From NCBI GenBank assembly GCA_036960405.1, contig JBALWS010000005.1, positions 1 through 64,000 of the forward strand: a DNA stretch of 64,000 nt, given 5' to 3'. How positions within the stretch are numbered: position 1 is the first letter of the stretch; each line of letters opens with the position of its first letter. Source of the stretch: Motiliproteus sp036960405. Lineage in GTDB: Bacteria > Pseudomonadota > Gammaproteobacteria > Pseudomonadales > Balneatricaceae. Positions 52,374 through 60,052 of the stretch are shown here, piece after piece. A program made the translations under genes and the position numbers. The notes beneath the pieces were generated by a model. That model worked only from the letters and a program-made list of their open reading frames with translations, searched no databases and had not been told where the DNA came from.

Positions 52374-54200
52374 TTATGCACTCGTGCCAGTCAGATTGAG
52401 ATAGAGTCGGGGCAGCAGCACCGGCAGTCGAGCCAGGTCACTGATGACGGCAAAGCCTTGATCACCAAACAGATACGGCAGGTAGTCGTTACCCTGTTCA
52501 TCGATGGTGACGCAGAACGGCTGCAGTCCAGCCTGCTTGGCCTCCAGCACCGCCCGGCGGGTATCTTCGACACCATAGCGCCCTTCGTAGCGATCGATAT
52601 CGTTAGGTTTGCCGTCCGACAGGATTAACAGCAACCGCTGCTGCGCCTTTTGCTGCTGCAAGATCGCGGTGGATTGACGAATAGCCGCGCCCATGCGGGT
52701 ATAAAAGCCCGGCTTAACCGCCAGGATGCGACCCCGGGCTTCATCGCCGTAGGGTTCGTTAAAGTTTTTCAGCAGCTGGTAGCGTACCTGCTTGTTTTTG
52801 ACCGACGAGAAACCGTAGATCGCGAACGGATCCCGGGTGCCCGATAACGCCTCGGCAAACAGCAGCATCGAATCGCGAATCAGGTCGATCACCCGTTGAT
52901 TGCCGTTGATCCCCGCATCGGTCGACATCGACAAGTCGGCCAACAACAGACAGGCCAGGTCACGATGTGGCTGGTTGCGATCCAGATAGAAATCCTGCGA
53001 GGTCTGGTTTTGTGATGGCTGGGTTTTAAAATCCATCCAGGCGTCCAGATCGATCTCGTCCCCTTGCGGCTGCCGTTTTTGGATTCGCAACTCGGGGCGC
53101 AACATACTAAAGCGGTTTTTCAGCGCCCGGGCTTGCGCTCGCAGCGATTCGGGTACCGCGGCGGGTAACGCGTCATCGGCCAGCATTGGCTGCAACAAGC
53201 AGTAATCTTCGATCAACGCCTGCTTGCGATAATCCCATTCCGGCAACAAAATCCCCTCGCCAACCGGCAGATCATCGTGTTGTGGCGAGGGCAGATCCAT
53301 ATCGAATTTTATCCCTGACGACCCCGCCCGGCGCTGCTGCGACAGGCTGATAATATCCAGATCTTCGGCAACGCCATTCAGGTCCTGATCCAGGTCCTCC
53401 TCCTGGGGCCGATCCAACGATACTTTCTCGGTCCAGCTGAACAGGCATTCCAATTTGAACACCAGCAGGCCGTCGGTCTCTTTACTGTCATCGATACGTT
53501 CGGCCTGCTTGCGGCTGCCTGGCAGGGTTTCGCTGGCCTTATTGCCATCGCCCTGATCATCCAGATCATCCTCGGAAGCCACGCCCAACAGCTGTAACGG
53601 GGCCGGATAGATCCACAGCAGTACCGGCAAGGGATCGCCCTTGGCACGGGGCAGAAAGGCAACACTGCCTGGGTCGCGAATCGCCTGCTGTATCGCAGCT
53701 TCTCGCTCGCGCTCGGCGCCTTTGAGGCTCTCTAATAGGGGGCGGGTGATCAGTGTTGCGGCGGCCAGTCGATGGTAACCTTCGGCCAAGCCCGGGCGCT
53801 TTTTCAACAGCGCCAGCGTGGCCTGTTGATTATCTATGAACCAATGGCGAACAGTAGGTTGTTGAGCCGCCATCGCAGTCAACCAGAAATACAGCGATTC
53901 GTTCAGCTGAGGATCGTCAAAACAGGCCAGCGACAGTGGTAACCGCAGACTGCGTTCGTCCTGCCAACACACAGGGAAGCGACGATGACTACCCGCCACC
54001 CGCTGCGCTAGCTTGCGTCGGGTGCTAAAACTGCGTGGCTCAGCTCCCTCTACGCTCTTTCCTGGCTCCCCTCCCAACGCACGGAAATAGGTCGCCAACT
54101 GCGTTTGTAGACCGACCAACTCGACCCGCGCCTCGACAAAATCGGTCCGACTCTGGCGGGTAATCAGCTTGTGCCAAATTTCACCAACAAACTCTTCCAT
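52374..54200 (-). CDS. norD: NorD, von Willebrand factor A domain activator
   Basis: 608 residues; the C-terminal 200 form a VWA domain with the MIDAS motif DLSMST and LILSDGKPND. The middle is acidic and low in complexity (about 215-300). Partner of NorQ in NO reductase activation. The N-terminal 200 residues match NorD family helices. Confidence 0.92.
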   Translation of the reverse strand: MEEFVGEIWHKLITRQSRTDFVEARVELVGLQTQLATYFRALGGEPGKSVEGAEPRSFSTRRKLAQRVAGSHRRFPVCWQDERSLRLPLSLACFDDPQLNESLYFWLTAMAAQQPTVRHWFIDNQQATLALLKKRPGLAEGYHRLAAATLITRPLLESLKGAEREREAAIQQAIRDPGSVAFLPRAKGDPLPVLLWIYPAPLQLLGVASEDDLDDQGDGNKASETLPGSRKQAERIDDSKETDGLLVFKLECLFSWTEKVSLDRPQEEDLDQDLNGVAEDLDIISLSQQRRAGSSGIKFDMDLPSPQHDDLPVGEGILLPEWDYRKQALIEDYCLLQPMLADDALPAAVPESLRAQARALKNRFSMLRPELRIQKRQPQGDEIDLDAWMDFKTQPSQNQTSQDFYLDRNQPHRDLACLLLADLSMSTDAGINGNQRVIDLIRDSMLLFAEALSGTRDPFAIYGFSSVKNKQVRYQLLKNFNEPYGDEARGRILAVKPGFYTRMGAAIRQSTAILQQQKAQQRLLLILSDGKPNDIDRYEGRYGVEDTRRAVLEAKQAGLQPFCVTIDEQGNDYLPYLFGDQGFAVISDLARLPVLLPRLYLNLTGTSA

Positions 54201-54236
54201 CGCTGCCTCACTTGATATTCGATGCGATGCCGATCA

Positions 54237-54289
54237 GCTCTGCACACTCAACTGCTTTTGTTCAGCAGATTATTAACAGTGTGCAGAGC
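54237..54289 (-). other. large inverted repeat between norB and norD
   Basis: Perfect 12-base arms GCTCTGCACACT (54237-54248) and AGTGTGCAGAGC (54278-54289), with an inner CTGCT/AGCAG dyad (54252-54268). Sits 37 bases before the norD start. Confidence 0.6.
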
Positions 54290-54314
54290 GGATAGGACCA
54301 CGAGGTTGATAAAG

Positions 54315-54334
54315 AGGGGCCGCGAACGGCCCCT
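54315..54334 (-). terminator. TTCG-capped hairpin after norB
   Basis: Minus strand AGGGGCCG-TTCG-CGGCCCCT, then CTTTATC. It begins 12 bases after the norB stop. The T tract is short, so it could be a partial terminator or an mRNA end protector for norCB. Confidence 0.6.
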
Positions 54335-54346
54335 TGCGATCAGTGC

Positions 54347-55777
54347 TTAGCTGCAGCTACCACAGCAAACACCAGGGACTTCCTTACTAGAGGACTCCGC
54401 AATTGCCGCTTTACTGCCGACAAAGAAACTAGCCAGATAAGCCACCAGACCGGCCAGGAACGTCAGACCAAAGCACAATCTTACCCAGTAGAACGGCACC
54501 AGTTTGGCTTGAGTCATCATGAAGCTCAGCGCTTCGCTGTCATCTGGCAGACGCTGCAACGCCACCTGATAAGCACCGGCTACGGTCAGCGCCAAGGTGA
54601 TGCCGAGCATGCTCAGACACATCGCCCAGAAGCCAAAGCGCTCGACTTTCTGCGCCGAGGCCGGGTTACCCTGCGGACGACCGCGCATGATCGGCATGGC
54701 GTAGGAGATGATGGTCATCACGATCATCGCGTAGGCACCAAAGAACGCCAGGTGACCGTGTGCGGCAGTGATCTGCGAGCCGTGGGTGTAGTAGTTGACC
54801 GGAGCCAGAGTATGGATAAAGCCCCACACACCCGCGCCTAGAAAGGCCATGACGGCGGTACCCAGTGCCCAGGTGATAGCAATCTTGTTGCCGTGCTCGA
54901 TCCGACGCCCCTGCACCATGCGGAAGGCGAACACCACCATCATGAAGAACGGAATGGGTTCCAGTGCGGAAAACACCGAGCCCAACCACAGCCAGTACTC
55001 GGGCTGACCGATCCAGAAGAAGTGGTGGCCCATACCGATCAGGCCTGAAATCAGCGCCATGGCGATGATCACGTACAACCACTTCTCGATCACTTCACGG
55101 TCGACACCGGTGACCTTGATCAGTGTGAACGCCAGAATCGCCCCCAGGATCAGCTCCCATACGCCCTCGACCCACATATGCACCACAAACCACCAGAAGT
55201 ACTTATCCAGGATCAGGTTGTCCGGGTTGTAGAACGAGAACAGGAAGAACACCGCCAAGCCAACCAGGCCGGTAATCAACACCATGTTAATTACCGTCTT
55301 ACGCCCTTTAAGGATGGTCATGCCGATATTGAAGATAAAGCCCAGCACCACGATCACGATGCCGATCTTGGTGATGGTCGGTTGCTCCAGAAACTCCCGC
55401 CCCATGGTGGGTAGCAGTTCGTTGTAGGTGAGCTCGGCCAACTTGGCATAAGGCACCAGCAGATACCCGAGGATGGTGGCAACGCCAGCACCGGCAAACA
55501 CCCAAAACATGATTTTCGCCAACAGCGGGCTGTGCAGCTCGGTGTCGCTCTCTTCAGGTACCAGGTAGTAAGACGCCCCCATAAAGCCGAACAACAGCCA
55601 CACGATCAACAGATTGGTGTGGACCATCCGCGCCACGTTAAAAGGGATATAGGGAAACAGAAAGTCCCCGACGATATATTGCAGGCCCATGATCAGGCCA
55701 AACAGGATCTGTCCAACGAACAGCACCAGAGCGAAGATAAAATACGGCATCGCCACCGCTTGTGATTGAAATTTCAT
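54347..55777 (-). CDS. norB: nitric oxide reductase large subunit (cytochrome b)
   Basis: 476 residues from the ATG at 55777, which has AAGGGGAT upstream. The 12-span cNOR core: NVARMVHTNLLIVWLLFGFMGASYYLVPEE (haem b His), FVVHMWVEGVWELILGAILA, GMGHHFFWIGQPEYW (His ligands of the binuclear site), and AAHGHLAFFGAYAMIVMT. Reduces NO to N2O. The C-terminus ends PGVCCGSCS, a Cys-rich tail not needed for known catalysis and unexpected in NorB. Confidence 0.95.
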   Translation of the reverse strand: MKFQSQAVAMPYFIFALVLFVGQILFGLIMGLQYIVGDFLFPYIPFNVARMVHTNLLIVWLLFGFMGASYYLVPEESDTELHSPLLAKIMFWVFAGAGVATILGYLLVPYAKLAELTYNELLPTMGREFLEQPTITKIGIVIVVLGFIFNIGMTILKGRKTVINMVLITGLVGLAVFFLFSFYNPDNLILDKYFWWFVVHMWVEGVWELILGAILAFTLIKVTGVDREVIEKWLYVIIAMALISGLIGMGHHFFWIGQPEYWLWLGSVFSALEPIPFFMMVVFAFRMVQGRRIEHGNKIAITWALGTAVMAFLGAGVWGFIHTLAPVNYYTHGSQITAAHGHLAFFGAYAMIVMTIISYAMPIMRGRPQGNPASAQKVERFGFWAMCLSMLGITLALTVAGAYQVALQRLPDDSEALSFMMTQAKLVPFYWVRLCFGLTFLAGLVAYLASFFVGSKAAIAESSSKEVPGVCCGSCS

Positions 55778-55787
55778 CGGTATCCCC

Positions 55788-56234
55788 TTATCCCTGCTTA
55801 TTCGGTGGCCAGCCATTGTCATCAACCCGACTGGTCCAGATCAGGAAATTTGCCAAATCGTCCACATCCTCATTACTGAGGTTGAACTGCGGCATTTTAC
55901 GGCGACCTTCGGTGGGCAGCGGTTGCATCGCCATCCAGGCTTGCATGAACTGTTTGAAAGTCTGCTCACTGCCCTGTCCGTAGCGGTCGTAGACGTTGGC
56001 CAGCTCGGGGGCGAAGTAAGCGCCCTCCCCCATCAAGCTGTGACAGCCGATGCAGTTGTTGTTTTCCCACAGCTCCTTGCCGTGCGCGACCGATGGGGTG
56101 ATGTTCTCCCGATGGTCTCGTTCGGGTAGCCGGGCCATGGTATCTACGGTCAAGCCCACCAGCAGCAGCAGGAAGAAAAAACCCCCGCCGTAATAGATAT
56201 TGCGTGCCGTACTCTTGTTAAAACTATCTGCCAT
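55788..56234 (-). CDS. norC: nitric oxide reductase small subunit (cytochrome c)
   Basis: 148 residues with an uncleaved N-terminal anchor (15-31) and one haem c motif CIGCH (61-65). GEGAYFAPELANVYDRYG and MPQFNLSNEDVDDLANFLIW match NorC. It passes electrons to NorB. GGGAGG precedes the ATG. First gene of the nor operon. Confidence 0.95.
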   Translation of the reverse strand: MADSFNKSTARNIYYGGGFFFLLLLVGLTVDTMARLPERDHRENITPSVAHGKELWENNNCIGCHSLMGEGAYFAPELANVYDRYGQGSEQTFKQFMQAWMAMQPLPTEGRRKMPQFNLSNEDVDDLANFLIWTSRVDDNGWPPNKQG

Positions 56235-56345
56235 GAGGATCGCCTCCCGCGGTAATCACCGCAACCGACCCTGAAGGCCACATAAGTAACTGCTGCATAA
56301 TTAGGCTCCTTCGCCTGAATAAATAATTGTTATCGACTTAGGTAT

Positions 56346-56361
56346 TACAATGTTCGTGCCA
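56346..56361 (-). promoter_or_regulatory. sigma54-type promoter of the nor operon
   Basis: Minus-strand TGGCACGAACATTGTA matches the -24/-12 consensus TGGCACG-N4-TTGCW except for T in place of C at -12. About 112 bases upstream of norC. Fits control by NorR. Confidence 0.7.
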
Positions 56362-56399
56362 ACAATTAAAGCATTGTTTTAAATGGCTTTATTTATAAC

Positions 56400-56428
56400 G
56401 TTGTAATATTGACAACCGAGAGTATGAT
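56400..56428. promoter_or_regulatory. NorR-type site overlapping the norR promoter
   Basis: Inverted repeat GTTGT-AATATTG-ACAAC (56400-56416) contains GT-N7-AC, the core known for E. coli NorR. It overlaps a TTGTAA -35 (56401-56406), 16 bases from TATGAT (56423-56428), on the plus strand. It could serve as enhancer for norCB and as autoregulatory site. Confidence 0.65.
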
Positions 56429-56454
56429 GTCATTACGATAACACGGATATCAAA

Positions 56455-58029
56455 ATGACAACGCGCACCTTCTTCGATACGCTGACGTCTATCGTCACCG
56501 ACCTGTCACGCGACCTGCCTGCCGAACAGCGTTACCGCAACTTGCTAGAAGCGCTGCTAAAACTGTATCCCTGCGATGCGGCGGCGCTGCTCAAACTCGA
56601 AGGCAAGCAGCTGCGACCGCTGGCATTCGAAGGCCTCAGCCTCGACACCCTCGGTCGCCGCTTCGAGGTAACGGAGCACCCGCGGCTGGCCAAGCTGCTG
56701 CACTCGCGTGAACCGATTCGATTCGAAGCCAGTTCGCCGCTACCCGACCCTTACGATGGCCTGGTCGCCAACCAAGACATGCAGCTGCACGTACACGACT
56801 GTATGGGCGCGTCGCTGTATATCGACGATCTGCCCTGGGGCGTACTGACACTGGATGCGATAGACCCCGGCACCTTCGACCCGATCGACCCGGTCGAGCT
56901 GCGCACCTTTATCAGCCTCACCGAAGCCACGGTCAAAGCGGCCGACCGGATGGATGCGTTGGCCGCCAAGGCCGAGCGGCAACAGTTGGTCGCGCGCACC
57001 CTGATGGATGAAAAAGATGCCGAGTCGGAGATGATCGGTACCAGCACGGTGATGGAAAAACTGAAGCAGGAGGTCTCGATCGTTGCTCAATCGCACCTGT
57101 CGGTGCTGGTCCAAGGCGAAACCGGGGTTGGTAAGGAACTGGTGGCCCGGCAGATTCACTACCAGTCACAACGCAGCCAAAATCCGTTAGTGCAGATCAA
57201 CTGTGCCGCGTTACCGGAAAACCTGGCCGAGAGCGAACTGTTCGGCCACGTTAAAGGGGCGTTTTCCGGCGCAGGAACCGATCGGGCCGGTAAGTTTGAG
57301 ATCGCCGACGGCGGCACCCTGTTTCTGGATGAGATAGGCGAACTACCGCTCAGCATCCAAGCCAAGCTACTGCGCGCGCTGCAAAGCGGCGAGATTCAAC
57401 GCGTGGGGCGTGACCAGCCGCTACAGGTAGATGTCCGCATCGTTGCCGCCACCAACCGCGACCTGCAACAGGAGGTCAACGCCGGACGCTTCCGCGCCGA
57501 CCTGTACCACCGCCTGAGCGTCTACCCGCTGCTCGTTCCGCCACTGCGAGAGCGCCAGCAAGATGTGCTGCAACTGGCAGGCTACCTGCTCGAGGTAGAC
57601 CAACGACGGCTCGGCGCGCAGGGCTTACGCTTGTCCGAAGATGCCAAGTTAATCCTGCTCAGTTATCCCTGGCCCGGCAACGTTCGCGAGCTCGGTCACC
57701 TGCTCAGCCGCGCTGCGCTGAAAGCGATCACCAGTCAAGGCCGCGACAGCCGCACCATCATCATCGCCGCCAGCCATCTGGGGTTGGACGCGAGTGATTG
57801 GAATGAGATAACGCTCGATAAGCCCAGTGGCGCGGCCGTGCTGGCGCCCGCTACCAGCATGGCTCAAGAAGTCAGCCTGAAACAGGCAACCGAACAGTTT
57901 CAGCGCCAATTGATCGAGGCAGTATTGACCCAACACCAAGGCAATCAAGCGGCCGCAGCACGGCAACTAGGGATACACCGCAGCAATTTTTACCGGCTAC
58001 TGCAGCGTTACCAGATCCAGCCAAAGTGA
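56455..58029 (+). CDS. norR: NO-responsive sigma54 activator NorR
   Basis: 524 residues: GAF domain (about 20-180) whose DPYDGLV, HDCMG and LDAIDPG segments fit the non-haem iron site; AAA+ domain (about 190-420) with GETGVGKE and GTLFLDEIGEL; Fis-type HTH (RQLGIHRSNFYRLL) at the C-terminus. The sigma54-contact loop reads GAFSGA (268-273) in place of GAFTGA. Divergent from norCBDQEF. NO binding to the iron relieves inhibition and activates nor transcription. Confidence 0.93.
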   Translation: MTTRTFFDTLTSIVTDLSRDLPAEQRYRNLLEALLKLYPCDAAALLKLEGKQLRPLAFEGLSLDTLGRRFEVTEHPRLAKLLHSREPIRFEASSPLPDPYDGLVANQDMQLHVHDCMGASLYIDDLPWGVLTLDAIDPGTFDPIDPVELRTFISLTEATVKAADRMDALAAKAERQQLVARTLMDEKDAESEMIGTSTVMEKLKQEVSIVAQSHLSVLVQGETGVGKELVARQIHYQSQRSQNPLVQINCAALPENLAESELFGHVKGAFSGAGTDRAGKFEIADGGTLFLDEIGELPLSIQAKLLRALQSGEIQRVGRDQPLQVDVRIVAATNRDLQQEVNAGRFRADLYHRLSVYPLLVPPLRERQQDVLQLAGYLLEVDQRRLGAQGLRLSEDAKLILLSYPWPGNVRELGHLLSRAALKAITSQGRDSRTIIIAASHLGLDASDWNEITLDKPSGAAVLAPATSMAQEVSLKQATEQFQRQLIEAVLTQHQGNQAAAARQLGIHRSNFYRLLQRYQIQPK

Positions 58030-58224
58030 AAAACAACAGACTTAGTCGCGTGTTATAGAAGAAACGAAAAAATCCAACCCTCGACAAACACATGACTCAA
58101 ATCAACGACCGCTTATACCCTAGGACTTCTAAGTCTTTTACCTATAGCTCCATTCAGTTGAGCTGATTAACCTATCATCACTAGCTTTAGTTTCATGCGT
58201 TAGATGTTGTGCAACGGAGGCGGC

Positions 58225-60024
58225 ATGGTTAGGCTCATCTCCAAATCAGATTTCCCCATAGAACGGTCGATACGCCAGATAATTCTACCGCTGGTGATAC
58301 TGATCACCGCTGTCGCAGCATCCATCCTCGCTATCGTTTACTACAGCATCGAGAAAGCCGACGTCGAGGCCAAGCTCTCATCCGAAAAACACGTTAGCGA
58401 TATACTGAGGGACAAACGCAATCAGCTCGCCACTCTAGCTAAAGACTATGGCTATTGGGACGACACCATAAGAAACGCCTTTTACACTCAAGACTCTGAC
58501 TGGATTTATCGCAATTTAGGCCGCTACCTAACCGATACGTTTTATATTTCCGAACTGCTCATTGTTGACGAGCAAAACCAGCCGGTTTTATCACTGCAGG
58601 ATGGTGAACCGCTTGGCCAGCAGAACAGACTAGATATCGAAGGAGGCCTGAGCGAACTGGTCGAGCTGGCTCGACAATCGGGTCCGATACCGGTTCCGGT
58701 GTCCACAATGCTGCTGGTCGATGGCCTGCCGGCGTTGGTCGGCGCATCGGTGCTGGCGGCTGAACAGCCAGGTTCGGTAGAGCTGCCAACGCCGCGCCCG
58801 GTCCTTATTCTGGCCAAACGCTTCGATCAGTTACGGCTCTCGCAACTATCCGAAAGCTTTGGTTTAGCAGAGCTACAACTAAAACAGCAAGAGAGCGCTC
58901 AAGTCCTAGAGAATCCTGCATCTATCGAAATACACGCATTGGATCAACGTTTACTCGGCAACCTCATTTGGCAGCCCAGTCAACCCGGTGCGCTCGTTCT
59001 CGGTTTTATCAAGACACCGTTGATCATCACGCTAGCGTTAATCGCGCTGCTGAGCATCCTGATCTTCAGCGTTTTTTTGCAATCGACCCGGCGGCTGGCC
59101 GACACCCATAAGATGATGTCCAGGCTGTCCAGTGCGATCGAGCAAACCAACAGTGCGGTCCTAATTGGTAATCGCTCAGGCACTCTGGAATACGCTAATT
59201 CAGAATTTTTCAAGCTGTTCCAGCCCGCCGCTGACAACACTCCGGTCAGCAAAATATCGGCCCTGCTGCCTGCGGAAAAGTTTCCCCGGTTGTATCGGGC
59301 GCTGATGTCAGCGCTCAACGAACAAGCCAGCTGGGCGGGAGAGTTTGAGCACCTGACCGCGCAGGGAACCGCACGGTGGATACACGCGACCATAACGCCA
59401 ATCAAAGAGGGCGAGCGCTGCTCCCACGTCGTTTGCGTTGCCACCGATATTAGCGAAATGAAGCAAGCTTTTGACGAAATGGCTCACCTCGCCTCGCACG
59501 ATGCGCTGACAGGGCTGGTCAATCGACGTCTTTTTAGCGAACTACTCGAGCAAGCGATGCACCTATCCAAACGCGATGGCAGCCACTACGCCTTGCTCTA
59601 TCTCGACCTCGATCGATTTAAGCAGATCAACGATACCTGGGGACACACGGCAGGCGACCAGCTACTCACCACCGTCGCGACACGGCTCAAAGAAAATGTA
59701 CGGGAATCGGATGTAATTGCCCGGATCGGCGGCGACGAATTCGTTGTCCTACTGCACAACATCGACAACCGCTCACACGTCGAGCAAACCACCATCGGCA
59801 TCCTGAGGCACTTGACCCAGCCGATAGAGATTGGCGGCCACCCGGTTAACATCAGCGCCAGTGCCGGTATCGCGCTAATTCCTAAGGACGGCCTTGATCC
59901 GCACGTGATCACCAAGCGCGCCGACCTGGCGCTGTATCAGAGTAAAAGACATGGCGGCAATGCCTACCACTTTTTCCGGGAAGATATGGAACAAAACCCG
60001 TTAACCGATGACTATCAGATCTAG
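58225..60024 (+). CDS. CHASE4-PAS-GGDEF diguanylate cyclase
   Basis: 599 residues from the ATG at 58225 (GGAGG upstream). Span 17-39, a periplasmic CHASE4 domain with DYGYWDDTIRN (about 40-255), span 265-285, a PAS domain (300-420), and a GGDEF domain with active site IGGDEF and inhibitory site RESD four residues before it. Makes c-di-GMP with product inhibition. Plus strand, own unit, between norR and ppk1. Ligand unknown. Confidence 0.92.
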   Translation: MVRLISKSDFPIERSIRQIILPLVILITAVAASILAIVYYSIEKADVEAKLSSEKHVSDILRDKRNQLATLAKDYGYWDDTIRNAFYTQDSDWIYRNLGRYLTDTFYISELLIVDEQNQPVLSLQDGEPLGQQNRLDIEGGLSELVELARQSGPIPVPVSTMLLVDGLPALVGASVLAAEQPGSVELPTPRPVLILAKRFDQLRLSQLSESFGLAELQLKQQESAQVLENPASIEIHALDQRLLGNLIWQPSQPGALVLGFIKTPLIITLALIALLSILIFSVFLQSTRRLADTHKMMSRLSSAIEQTNSAVLIGNRSGTLEYANSEFFKLFQPAADNTPVSKISALLPAEKFPRLYRALMSALNEQASWAGEFEHLTAQGTARWIHATITPIKEGERCSHVVCVATDISEMKQAFDEMAHLASHDALTGLVNRRLFSELLEQAMHLSKRDGSHYALLYLDLDRFKQINDTWGHTAGDQLLTTVATRLKENVRESDVIARIGGDEFVVLLHNIDNRSHVEQTTIGILRHLTQPIEIGGHPVNISASAGIALIPKDGLDPHVITKRADLALYQSKRHGGNAYHFFREDMEQNPLTDDYQI

Positions 60025-60052
60025 GAAACCGGCCAACAAGCCCTCGGGCAGA

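Noticed and set aside
54666..55082. Second frame inside norB
   Set aside because: Same-strand shadow in another frame of a conserved membrane protein.
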